A stretch of 34,530 nt of DNA from Novosphingobium sp. (lineage in GTDB: Bacteria > Pseudomonadota > Alphaproteobacteria > Sphingomonadales > Sphingomonadaceae), in the NCBI GenBank assembly GCA_030697365.1, contig JAUYQH010000081.1:1-34530 (forward strand), given 5' to 3'. The position numbers and the translations under genes were made by a program. A model generated the notes under the pieces. That model did not search any database, was not told the origin of the DNA, and saw nothing but the letters and a program-made list of their open reading frames with translations. Positions 8,465 through 16,344 of this stretch are shown here, piece by piece. Every line of letters starts with the position of its first letter. Positions within the stretch are counted from its first letter, which is position 1.

Positions 8465-9772
8465 ATGGACGGGGACAGCCGAGGTCGGGCGGTTCATTTC
8501 CGCCGACTAGATACGATTTTGCCGTGTTTGGTCGCGCTCGCTTGCGGGGTCGTCGCGCTGATGGAGTCGGCTCTAGCGGCGCGCTACTCTGCGCCGTTTG
8601 CGGTGTCGGTTTCGAGCGGTCTGATGTTGTCAGCGCTGTTGCTCGCGCATGACGGCAACCGGTGGCGGGTCCCCCCAATCGGGCTCGTCTCGGTTTTCGT
8701 CGGATTTGCTGGTGGGGGGGCGGCCTTGCCCGTGGCCGCATCGGGGGCGGCAGTGGAGGTCGTCACCGCGTTGGCCATAAGATCGATACTGGGGCGGACC
8801 GGCCAGTTGGACCTCGATTTCGCATCGTTGGTGAGCTTTGGACGATTTTTCCTGATCGTGGCTCTCGTCAACCTCGGGCTCGAAGCGCCGCTTCGCCTGT
8901 TGCTCATGCGAGCAACCGATGGCGACTTCAGCTATGACTACTTCATACAGCAATTCTTCGCGGACGCCTTGGGAGCACTCATTATTGCGCCTTCGCTAGC
9001 CCCCGCAATCATGAAACTACGAAATAACGACTACGGACCATTAACAAAATGGGTTAAATACTTGGGAGTCATTGCTTTATCTTCCCTATTTATATTTGTA
9101 ATGTTTAAAAGCACGCTGACGCCGCTGCTTCCTACATTGACGATTATCACGTTTATCGGTCTGCGGCTCGGCGTACCTGCAGCGGCTCTTTGCATAATGA
9201 TAGCAGTCGCGATCGGATCCGAGTATTTCGCGTTCCGCTACGACCCTGGCGAAGGATCGGTGCTTGACCCCCTTTCCCGCAATCTCAAGATCCAGCAGTT
9301 CGCGGCCATCTGCCTGGTCATCGTGATGCCGGTCGCAGCCACGCTGGCAGAGAAAGCGCGGTTGAGTGCGCAGCTGGCTGAAAGCCAGCATGAGCTTGAA
9401 GCGGTCCTGCAGTCCACCGGACACGTCGCGTTTCGAACCGACCCGAGTGGCCGTTTTACCTATCTCAGCCGGGCTTGGGAGCAGTTGATGGGCATACCGA
9501 TCGCTTCGGCTCTCGGTCGCTCGGTGTTCGACTTTAGCGCCGATCCCAACAAAAGTAGCGCTCGCCACGCGCTCGCTGGGGCGGATGCTTTGAACAGCGG
9601 CCGAGAGGTCCGCTCGATTGTCCGCTCCGATGGCCAAGTGTTAGATGTGGAAGTCACATATCATACCCTGCGTGGGCAAGACGGCAGCTTCGCGGGAGTC
9701 GACGGCGCGATGCGGGACATCACCAAACTCAAAAAATTGAGGAAGAGTTGGAGCGCACGCGCGCCGAATTGA
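8465..9772 (+). CDS. sensor histidine kinase, N-terminal part (MASE1-PAS), frameshifted
   Basis: A 435-aa reading frame carrying the sensory half of a histidine kinase. Residues 15-305 are a MASE1-type integral membrane domain with about eight hydrophobic segments, and residues 312-425 a PAS domain (QSTGHVAFRTDPSGRFTYLS near its start, DGAMRDITKLKK at its end). After Lys-Lys the frame runs off into unrelated residues and stops at 9772. The kinase core continues in the -1 frame from about 9736, so the complete protein would be one MASE1-PAS-HisKA-HATPase polypeptide of about 670 residues. The break lies in six consecutive A residues at 9731-9736; one extra A, or a -1 slip on the second AAA codon, restores a natural KKIEEELERTRAEL linker. 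It may be a sequencing error, a recent mutation or recoding. The middle of the membrane domain is AT-richer than its surroundings. Confidence 0.85.
   Translation: MDGDSRGRAVHFRRLDTILPCLVALACGVVALMESALAARYSAPFAVSVSSGLMLSALLLAHDGNRWRVPPIGLVSVFVGFAGGGAALPVAASGAAVEVVTALAIRSILGRTGQLDLDFASLVSFGRFFLIVALVNLGLEAPLRLLLMRATDGDFSYDYFIQQFFADALGALIIAPSLAPAIMKLRNNDYGPLTKWVKYLGVIALSSLFIFVMFKSTLTPLLPTLTIITFIGLRLGVPAAALCIMIAVAIGSEYFAFRYDPGEGSVLDPLSRNLKIQQFAAICLVIVMPVAATLAEKARLSAQLAESQHELEAVLQSTGHVAFRTDPSGRFTYLSRAWEQLMGIPIASALGRSVFDFSADPNKSSARHALAGADALNSGREVRSIVRSDGQVLDVEVTYHTLRGQDGSFAGVDGAMRDITKLKKLRKSWSARAPN
9731..9736 (+). other. frameshift point in the sensor kinase (A6 run)
   Basis: The frame-0 codons are CTC AAA AAA TTG. 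A -1 slip of the lysyl-tRNA on the second AAA keeps perfect pairing and gives ATT GAG GAA GAG TTG, which joins the PAS and HisKA domains through a typical coiled linker. A run of seven As would give the same result without slippage. Confidence 0.75.
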
Positions 9773-10476
9773 TACATGCCTCTCGGCTTTCGGCGATGGG
9801 CGCCCTGACTTCGACCATCGCGCATGAACTGACCCAGCCACTGGCTGCGGTGGCCAACTTTGCCCGCGGCCTGCGGAGGCTGCTCGCCTCCCACTCGCCT
9901 GCACTGTCGCCGGTCGTGGGCTACACGCTCGACGATATCGACGCGGGGGTCATGCGCGCCGCCGACATCGTCCGGCACATGCGATCGCTGGTCGAAAAAT
10001 CCCCGATACGCCGGCAGGTCCACTCGCTTGCCGACATTGTCGACGACGCCGTTGCGATCGGGTTGATCGATGCTGCCTCGCGGGGGATCGAATGTCGCGT
10101 CGACATTGCCGAGGAGGCGGACGCAGTACTCGTCGACGAAATTCAGATCCAGCAAGTCATCGTCAATTTGCTGCGCAATGCAGTCGACGCCATGGACGGC
10201 TCCGCGCACCCCCAGATCGTCATCCGATCTCGGTTACAGGGCGACTGGGCCGAAGTCCAAGTTTCAGACAAGGGAGGGGGTCTAAGCAAAGAGTCACTCG
10301 CCAACCTGTTCAAACCCTTCGACTCGACCAAGCAGGGCGGCATGGGAGTCGGCTTGTCGATCTGCCGTACCATTATCGAGGCGCATGGCGGGAAAATCTG
10401 GGGAGAAAACCGCTCCCCCTCGGGGGCGTGTTTCAAGTTTACCTTGCCCCGGGCCTCGATTCCTAGCTATTCATAA
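9748..10476 (+). CDS. sensor histidine kinase, C-terminal part (HisKA-HATPase)
   Basis: The transmitter half of the split kinase, 242 aa if read from the TTG at 9748. The H-box is IAHELTQPLAAVANFARG with the phosphorylated histidine at residue 26. The N-box is QQVIVNLLRNAVDAM, the G1 box DKGGGL, and the G2 box GMGVGLSICRTIIEAHGG, so all ATP-binding motifs are intact. The order and the H-box are like those of FixL-type kinases. No independent ribosome-binding site is evident before the TTG, so separate translation is unlikely; production probably depends on correcting the frameshift upstream. The FixJ-type regulator gene follows after 47 nt. Preservation of every kinase motif argues against an old pseudogene. 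Confidence 0.85.
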   Translation: MERTRAELIHASRLSAMGALTSTIAHELTQPLAAVANFARGLRRLLASHSPALSPVVGYTLDDIDAGVMRAADIVRHMRSLVEKSPIRRQVHSLADIVDDAVAIGLIDAASRGIECRVDIAEEADAVLVDEIQIQQVIVNLLRNAVDAMDGSAHPQIVIRSRLQGDWAEVQVSDKGGGLSKESLANLFKPFDSTKQGGMGVGLSICRTIIEAHGGKIWGENRSPSGACFKFTLPRASIPSYS

Positions 10477-10523
10477 AAGTACGAGATATTTGAGTCGGAC
10501 CTTCGGGAAGAACAGGCCTCACG

Positions 10524-11153
10524 ATGCAGACTATGGTTAAAAAAATCTACGTGGTCGATGATGACCTGATGGTCAGACGATCGACGACTTTTGTACTGCG
10601 TGAGCAGGGTTTCGATCCACATCCTTTCGCTTCCGGTGAGGATTTCCTCGATTCGTTGTCGCATCTCGAGCCAGGTTGCGTGCTCATGGATCTTCGCATG
10701 CCGGGGTTGAGCGGGCTGGAAACGGTCGCGGCGATCGACCCCGAGCATTTGAAGCGTTTTGCCGTGATCATCGTCTCAGGACACGGTGATATGGACGCTG
10801 CGATTTCCGCGATGAGGCTTGGTGCGGTCAATTTCATCGAGAAGCCGTACTCGGAAGACCATCTTATCAGCGCGATCCATGAGGCCATCTCAACTCTGAG
10901 CGAATCTTCAAAACCGCTCGATACTCAGAAGAGCGCCCGTTCAGCAGTAAGCCAATTGTCGCCGCGCGAGACGGAAGTCTTGCGCTATCTTGGCGATGGC
11001 AATTCGAGCAAGCAAATAGCGGAAAAACTGGGGATCAGTCCCCGTACCGTCGAAATCCATCGTGCCAACCTGATGAGTAAAATCGAGCAGAAATCGCTTG
11101 CGGGCGCGATCAAGATTGGGATCTTGTCTGGTCTGGTGAAGGTGCAAGAATAG
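10524..11153 (+). CDS. FixJ/NarL-type response regulator
   Basis: A 209-aa two-domain response regulator. The receiver domain (residues 5-120) shows the acidic pair VDDD (11-14), phospho-acceptor Asp56 in VLMDLRMPG, the Thr/Ser position in IIVSGHGD and the conserved lysine in FIEKPY. The C-terminal LuxR-type helix-turn-helix runs over about residues 143-200 (SPRETEVLRYLGDGNSSKQI, then ISPRTVEIHRANLMSKI). It is expected to be phosphorylated by the kinase encoded just upstream and then bind DNA. The kinase-to-regulator spacing of 47 nt suggests one transcript. The ATG at 10524 has GGAAG about 13 nt upstream; the ATG three codons later is also possible. Targets are unknown and no site is identifiable here. 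Confidence 0.93.
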   Translation: MQTMVKKIYVVDDDLMVRRSTTFVLREQGFDPHPFASGEDFLDSLSHLEPGCVLMDLRMPGLSGLETVAAIDPEHLKRFAVIIVSGHGDMDAAISAMRLGAVNFIEKPYSEDHLISAIHEAISTLSESSKPLDTQKSARSAVSQLSPRETEVLRYLGDGNSSKQIAEKLGISPRTVEIHRANLMSKIEQKSLAGAIKIGILSGLVKVQE

Positions 11154-11324
11154 AGCTTTATCGGGTTTTACGCCGTTTGGCCCATCTCGTCCGTTCCTAG
11201 CCGATCAGTTCGTCGGCTGAGATGCCGCCAGCAGCTTTATTTGCCAGCGCCACGATCGGGCGGAGGACCAGCAGGACCCCTGCGGAAGGTTGGCAGGCGG
11301 AACGTGCGTTGACTCACCGAAGGG

Positions 11325-12365
11325 TCAGCGCCGCCGCTCGGACGCCGCGGCGGCGCGCGTTATCTCGGTCAATCCCTGAGCAAGCAGCAGTTCGGCGCTT
11401 TGGCTGTTGGCAAGCAGTTCGCGGTGGAGCGAAACCAGCCGCGCGACCAGCCGGTCGAGCCGCTTGCCCCGCCAGCGACGCAGCTGGTTGAGAAGGTCGG
11501 GCGCATCGCGGAAGAACACCCGGCGCGCCTGGCGCTCGCCCTCGATGAAACGCTGGACATCGCCGCGCGGCCCCATCCGCGCCGCCAGCTGGGCCAGCTG
11601 AGCGGCGCGGCGCTCGAACGCCAGAAGCAGCCCCACGGGGCTCAGCGACAACTCTCGAAGCCGGGTTAGTTCGCCGGAGAGGCGCCCGACGTCTCCGCCC
11701 AGCACGCAGTTGACGATCGGCTGGAAACCGTCGTCCTCGTTCTTCGCCCCGATAGCGTCGAGCGCTTGCACGTCGGCGGTCTTGGGCGCCTGCTGGCTAG
11801 CGTCGAGGTAGAGCGCGAGCTTCTCGATCTCGCTGCGAGCCATCCGCGTATCGAGCGCGCAGGCCCTGGCGATCCGTTCGGCCAGCGCGCCGTCGATCCG
11901 CACCCCGGCAGCGTCGGCCATCGAGCGCACCGCTTGCGCCACCGCGGAGGCGTCGGGGGCGTAGAACATCGCGACCAGCGCATCCTTGCGGTCGGCGAGC
12001 AGCTTGGCCACGCGGCTCTTGTCGGTCGCCGAACTGGCGACGATCAGCACCGGACAGGCCTCGACTTCGTCCGCCAGAAGGTTCTCGACCGCCTCGCAAG
12101 TCTCGTCCCCGGCGGTGCGCACGAAGATATAGCGCGCGCCGCCGAACAGCGAGGTCGAGCGCGCCTCGTCCGACAGGCGGACCGGATCGCGGCGCAGGTC
12201 CGCCCCGCCCAGTTCGATCCGCTCGATCCCCGCGGGGAGCAGCGCGACGATGGCTTGCGCCGCATCGTGCGCGCCGGCCTCGTCGGGACCGCAGAAGTAG
12301 AACGTCCGGCACTCGCGCGCCGCGCGCGCGGCGGTGGCTGCGAAGTTCGCCTGAGTGGCTTTCAC
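11325..12365 (-). CDS. holA: DNA polymerase III delta subunit
   Basis: A 346-aa protein matching HolA, the clamp-loader delta subunit that opens the beta sliding clamp. The N-terminal FYFCGPDEAGAHDAAQ matches the opening segment, with LFGGARYIFVR in the middle of the ATPase-like fold; LALYLD and the C-terminal helical collar (LSPVGLLLAFERRAAQLAQL) are typical. The GTG at 12363-12365 is chosen because it follows the lptE stop by 10 nt and leaves a family-length protein; the open frame further upstream is antisense-like shadow of lptE. In sphingomonads holA regularly follows lptE and leuS, as here. The C-terminal half is the more variable part, but the overall identification is firm. Confidence 0.88.
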   Translation of the reverse strand: MKATQANFAATAARAARECRTFYFCGPDEAGAHDAAQAIVALLPAGIERIELGGADLRRDPVRLSDEARSTSLFGGARYIFVRTAGDETCEAVENLLADEVEACPVLIVASSATDKSRVAKLLADRKDALVAMFYAPDASAVAQAVRSMADAAGVRIDGALAERIARACALDTRMARSEIEKLALYLDASQQAPKTADVQALDAIGAKNEDDGFQPIVNCVLGGDVGRLSGELTRLRELSLSPVGLLLAFERRAAQLAQLAARMGPRGDVQRFIEGERQARRVFFRDAPDLLNQLRRWRGKRLDRLVARLVSLHRELLANSQSAELLLAQGLTEITRAAAASERRR

Positions 12366-12375
12366 CGCGTGGCTT

Positions 12376-12879
12376 TCACCGGCCCGCGCTGTCCCCGCCC
12401 GAGCGCAGCCGCAGCGAAACCCTGGTGACGATCTGGTCGGCGACGACGCGCGAGAGGTTTTCCAGCGCAGTCTGCTCGGCGGCGATCGTCGCGTATTCGG
12501 AGCTGACCACGTCGATCCCGGCGTCCGACCCGGCGGTGGCGTCGAGCAGCACGGCGCCGTTCTGCGCATCGACCAGCTGATAGCGCGCGCGCAAAGTCCG
12601 CCGCTCGCGCGCGATTGTGTCGTTGCCGAGCAGCCCAAGACCCTCGAGCTTGTCGTCGAGGCGCACGTCGAGGCGATAACGCGCGCCCGAAGCCCCGGCG
12701 GTGCCGAGGCGATCGACCAGCGCGTTGCGGACCAGCCAGCCTTGCTGGCCCTCGATCGGGGTGACCGAGACATCGGCCAGCGCCTGCGCGACCATCCCGC
12801 TGCCGCCGCCCGCGTACATCGGCTGGAGCCCGCAGGCGGTGAGCGAGAGCGGCGCGAGGAGGAACACGCAGCGGTTCAT
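12376..12879 (-). CDS. lptE: LPS-assembly lipoprotein LptE
   Basis: A 167-aa outer-membrane lipoprotein that plugs the LptD barrel and helps insert lipopolysaccharide. The N-terminus has a short lipoprotein signal ending in the lipobox LTAC with Cys16, followed by GLQPMYAGG, the typical start of alphaproteobacterial LptE. Predicted beta-strand stretches such as YRLDVRLDD and YQLVDAQNGAVLLDATA follow. The ATG at 12877-12879 overlaps the leuS stop as ATGA, so translation is probably coupled. LptE sequences are weakly conserved, so the call rests jointly on the lipobox, the size and the leuS-lptE-holA order. Confidence 0.87.
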   Translation of the reverse strand: MNRCVFLLAPLSLTACGLQPMYAGGGSGMVAQALADVSVTPIEGQQGWLVRNALVDRLGTAGASGARYRLDVRLDDKLEGLGLLGNDTIARERRTLRARYQLVDAQNGAVLLDATAGSDAGIDVVSSEYATIAAEQTALENLSRVVADQIVTRVSLRLRSGGDSAGR

Positions 12880-15401
12880 GCCACCAGGTTGACCAGCCGG
12901 TCGGGCACGACGATCACTTTCTTCACAGCCGCTCCATCGAGCGCACGCTGGACCTTGTCGCTGGCCAGGGCAAGCGCCTCGAGCTCCTCGCGCGCGGTGC
13001 CCTTGGCCACGGTCAGCGTATCGCGCAGCTTGCCGCGAACCTGGACCGCGACGGTCACCTCGTCCTCGACCAGCAGCGCGGGATCGACCGGCGGCCAGGC
13101 GGCATCGGCGATCAGGCCCGATTCCCCCATCTGCGCCCAAGCCTCTTCGGCCAGATGAGGCATCATCGGCGCTGCGAGCAGCAACAGCGAGCGGATCGCG
13201 GCGCTGCGGCTGGCCGAAGGCGCGGCCTTTTCGATCGCGCTGGCCAGTCCGTAGATCTGCGCCACCGCCTTGTTGAAGCCGAGCGCCTCGATGTCGGTGG
13301 CGACCGCGGCGACGGCCTGATGGTGCTTGCGGTCGAGCGCGAGGTCGGCGCCGGTCGCTGCGGCATCGTATTGCCCGAACAGCCGCCACAGCCGCTGGAC
13401 GAAGCGCCAGCAGCCCTCGATCCCCGCCTCCGACCACGGCAGGTCGCGCTCGGGCGGGCTGTCGGAGAGCATGAACCAGCGCACCGCATCGGCGCCGTAC
13501 CTGGCGACGATCTCGTCCGGGTCGACCGTGTTCTTCTTCGACTTGGACATCTTGATCACGCGTCCGGTCGCCACCGGCAACCCGTCGGCTTTGAGCGTCG
13601 CGCCATCGCCGCGCCGCTCGACTTCGCCGGGGGTGAAGAACACCTCGCGTCCGCCGTCGTCGCGCGAATAGGTCTCGTGCGTCACCATCCCTTGCGTAAA
13701 CATGCTGGCGAACGGCTCGGCAAAATCGATCAGGCCGATGTGCTGCAAGGCCCGCGTCCAGAACCGCGCGTAGAGCAGGTGGAGGATCGCGTGCTCGATC
13801 CCGCCGATATATTGCTCGACCGGCAGCCATTTGGCCAGTTCGGCGCGGTCGAACGGCTTGTCCGCGGGCTGGCTGGCGAAACGCAGGAAGTACCAGCTCG
13901 AATTGACGAAAGTGTCGAGCGTGTCGGTCTCGCGCTCGGCCGCGGCGCCGCACTTGGGGCAGGCGACGTGCTTCCACGTGGGATGGCAAACCAGCGGGTT
14001 GCCGGGGGTCTGGAAATCGACATCCTCGGGCAGCACCACCGGCAGTTGCGCCTTGGGCACCGGCACGATCCCGCACGCGTCGCAATGGATGAACGGGATC
14101 GGTGTGCCCCAGTATCGCTGGCGGCTGACCCCCCAGTCGCGCAGCCGCCACTGGGTTTCGGCCTGGCCCCAGCCGTCGTGCTGCGCCCTGGCGATGACCG
14201 CGCGTTTGGCCTCGTCGACGGTCATCCCGTTCATCCAGTGCGAATTCACGATCCGCCCCGGTCCGGTGTAGGCCTCATCGCCGGTAAAGGTCTCGCCGGT
14301 GTGATCGCCGTCGGCGACCACACGCAGCACCGGCAGCTCGTACTTGCGCGCGAAATCGAGGTCGCGCTGGTCGTGCGCGGGACAGCCGAAAACCGCCCCG
14401 GTGCCGTAGTCCATCAGCACGAAGTTGGCGACATAGACCGGCAAGTGCCAATCCGCGTCGAGCGGGTGTTCGACCGAAAGACCGGTGGCGAACCCTCGCT
14501 TCTCGGCGGTCTCGATCTCGGCTGCGGTGGTCCCGCCGCGCTTGCACTCCTCGACGAACGCGGCGAGCTCGGGAGCGTTCTCGGCCAGCGAGCGGGCGAG
14601 CGGGTGGTCGGCGGCAATCGCCACGAAGCTGGCGCCGTACATCGTGTCGGGGCGGGTGGTGAACACCTCGATCCCGTGATCGCTCGAGACGAAGCGGAAG
14701 GTGCAGCGCAGCCCCTGGCTCTTGCCGATCCAGTTCTCCTGCATCAGGCGGACCTTGTCGGGCCAGTCCTTCAGTTCCCCCAGCCCCGCGAGCAATTCAT
14801 CGGCGAACCGGGTGATCTGGAGGAACCACTGGCTGAGCTTGCGCTTCTCGACCAGAGCGCCGCTGCGCCAGCCGCGCCCGTCGATCACCTGCTCGTTGGC
14901 GAGCACGGTCTGGTCGACCGGATCCCAGTTGACCGCCGATTCCTTGCGATAGACCAGCCCCGCGGCATAAAGATCGAGGAACAGCGCCTGCTCGTGGCCG
15001 TAGTAATCGGGCTCGCAGGTCGCCAGCTCGCGGCTCCAGTCGAGTGCGAAACCGAGGCGTTTGAGCTGCGTCTTCATCGCCTCGATATTGGCGCGGGTCC
15101 AGCCGCCGGGGTGGACCCCCTGCTCCATCGCCGCGTTCTCGGCCGGCATCCCGAACGCGTCCCAGCCCATCGGGTGGAGCACGGCATGCCCGCGCATCCG
15201 CTTGTACCGCGCCAGCACGTCGCCCATCGTGTAGTTGCGCACGTGGCCGATGTGGATCCGCCCCGAGGGGTAGGGAAACATCTCGAGCACGAAAGAGCGC
15301 GGCTTCTCGCTCGCGGAATCGGCGCGGAAGGTCTGCGCCGCGTCCCAGGCGCGCTGCCAGCGACTGTCGGCGGTGGCGGGGTCGAAGCGTTCGGAACTCA
15401 T
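12876..15401 (-). CDS. leuS: leucyl-tRNA synthetase
   Basis: An 841-aa class I aminoacyl-tRNA synthetase of bacterial LeuRS type. Near the N-terminus lie MFPYPSGRIHIGHVRNYTMG, containing the HIGH signature, and GWDAFGMPAENAA. The CP1 editing domain includes FTTRPDTMYGASF and the GTGAVFGCPAHDQRD region. RDWGVSRQRYWGTPIP and the KMSKSKKN signature follow. The C-terminal anticodon-binding region ends with VQVRGKLRD and VVPDRLVNLVA. Length is near the usual 840-880. The ATG has no strong ribosome-binding site, and a REP-like repeat lies in the 149-nt gap to the DUF3576 gene upstream. It is coupled to lptE by an ATGA overlap. Confidence 0.97.
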   Translation of the reverse strand: MSSERFDPATADSRWQRAWDAAQTFRADSASEKPRSFVLEMFPYPSGRIHIGHVRNYTMGDVLARYKRMRGHAVLHPMGWDAFGMPAENAAMEQGVHPGGWTRANIEAMKTQLKRLGFALDWSRELATCEPDYYGHEQALFLDLYAAGLVYRKESAVNWDPVDQTVLANEQVIDGRGWRSGALVEKRKLSQWFLQITRFADELLAGLGELKDWPDKVRLMQENWIGKSQGLRCTFRFVSSDHGIEVFTTRPDTMYGASFVAIAADHPLARSLAENAPELAAFVEECKRGGTTAAEIETAEKRGFATGLSVEHPLDADWHLPVYVANFVLMDYGTGAVFGCPAHDQRDLDFARKYELPVLRVVADGDHTGETFTGDEAYTGPGRIVNSHWMNGMTVDEAKRAVIARAQHDGWGQAETQWRLRDWGVSRQRYWGTPIPFIHCDACGIVPVPKAQLPVVLPEDVDFQTPGNPLVCHPTWKHVACPKCGAAAERETDTLDTFVNSSWYFLRFASQPADKPFDRAELAKWLPVEQYIGGIEHAILHLLYARFWTRALQHIGLIDFAEPFASMFTQGMVTHETYSRDDGGREVFFTPGEVERRGDGATLKADGLPVATGRVIKMSKSKKNTVDPDEIVARYGADAVRWFMLSDSPPERDLPWSEAGIEGCWRFVQRLWRLFGQYDAAATGADLALDRKHHQAVAAVATDIEALGFNKAVAQIYGLASAIEKAAPSASRSAAIRSLLLLAAPMMPHLAEEAWAQMGESGLIADAAWPPVDPALLVEDEVTVAVQVRGKLRDTLTVAKGTAREELEALALASDKVQRALDGAAVKKVIVVPDRLVNLVA

Positions 15402-15418
15402 GTGGCTAACCCAGACCC

Positions 15419-15531
15419 GTTCGTCCTGAGCTTGTCGAAGGACAGCTCTTTTCTTCCCGCGTCGCTAGAGGAAAGGACGGCCCTTCGACAAGCATGTCCT
15501 GAGCTCGTCGAAGGACTCAGCGGGCGAACGG
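15419..15531. repeat. REP-like palindromic repeat cluster before leuS
   Basis: GTCCTGAGCTTGTCGAAGGAC at 15423-15443 is an imperfect palindrome. A second palindromic unit with the core CCTGAGCTCGTCGAAGGAC lies at about 15498-15516, and an inverted partial copy, CCTTCGACAAGC, at 15482-15493. CGTTCG-type sequence borders both outer ends (near 15418 and 15525). I associate this repeat type with sphingomonad intergenic regions. It may end or stabilise the DUF3576 transcript or act as a terminator between it and leuS. Confidence 0.8.
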
Positions 15532-15550
15532 TCTTTCGAAAGCTGGAACT

Positions 15551-16021
15551 TCAGCCCTTGACCGCGCTGCGGCGCAAGTCGCGGGCCTTGGTCAGGATGA
15601 TGTCCTCCAGTTTCTGGACGGTTGCCGCCTGAACCGGGGCGTCGACCCAGCCACCGGCTTGCGCGACCTGGCGGCTGGCGGCGACGCGCAGCGCATCGGC
15701 GCGCAAGTCCTGATCGAGGATCGAGACCGTGACCTTGACCCGTTCAGACGGGTTGCTGGGGTTGGTGTACCAGTCGGTGACGATCACTCCGCCGTTGCTG
15801 TCGGTCTGAACCAGCGGCATGAACGACAGCGTTTCGAGACTGGCGCGCCACAGGTAGCTGTTGACCCCGATCGTGGTCACTTTGCTCGCTGCGAGATCGG
15901 CCTTGGGGCGATCCTGCCCGCCGCCGCACGAAGCGAGCAGCGCCGCGGCGAGGGCAACGGTGGCGGCGCGGACCAAAACGACGCGCGAAGAGGTGCGGCT
16001 GGGGATACGGCTAAGGGTCAC
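15551..16021 (-). CDS. DUF3576 domain lipoprotein
   Basis: A 156-aa predicted lipoprotein. A positively charged N-region and a hydrophobic stretch lead to the lipobox LLASC with Cys32, after which the conserved DUF3576 segments follow: IGVNSYLWRASLETLSFMPL and then GGVIVTDWY. The signal is longer than usual, so translation might start later than the chosen ATG. The family occurs in alphaproteobacteria, very often immediately upstream of leuS, and its function is unknown; a cell-envelope role fits with the downstream lptE. The ATG at 16019-16021 begins just after a 323-nt gap that probably holds divergent promoters. Confidence 0.88.
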   Translation of the reverse strand: MTLSRIPSRTSSRVVLVRAATVALAAALLASCGGGQDRPKADLAASKVTTIGVNSYLWRASLETLSFMPLVQTDSNGGVIVTDWYTNPSNPSERVKVTVSILDQDLRADALRVAASRQVAQAGGWVDAPVQAATVQKLEDIILTKARDLRRSAVKG

Positions 16022-16344
16022 GCAAAAATCCTGTCTCTGAACGGCGAAGAGGCACGGACTGGCGCCGCCGGCCTCGGGCTTCGCGGGCGCTCTATCATCG
16101 CTCCCGCGCGGGCGGCAAGCCCGTTCGCCCTAGTCGGCATTGGCCGTCCCCGCGGTGAACGCGAAATGAACCTGCCCGGGAGTCTGTGGACACTATGCAA
16201 CACATCTTATCGAAAGGCCCCAGACGGGAGGGGAATGTGGATTTTTAGGTTGAAATCCCTATGTCCGGGTGACCAAGGTAACGTTCGCTCGATTCCCCGG
16301 GAACATCCCCGGCGAGTCGCGGTAGTGGACGGTAAGGCACAACA
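16022..16344. other. divergent intergenic region with a small inverted repeat
   Basis: This 323-nt gap lies between the divergent DUF3576 and 16345 genes and no coding frame is convincing. GGATTT (16239-16244) and AAATCC (16253-16258) form a small inverted repeat. TGAAC occurs twice with a 7-nt spacer near 16155-16171. Promoters for both flanking genes are expected here, but I could not place -35/-10 boxes with confidence. Confidence 0.4.

Noticed and set aside
11206..11324. Short minus-strand frame after holA ending ...ALANKAAGGISADELIG
   Set aside because: The tail looks protein-like, but it is under 40 codons, has no ribosome-binding site and no family match I can name; it may be chance.
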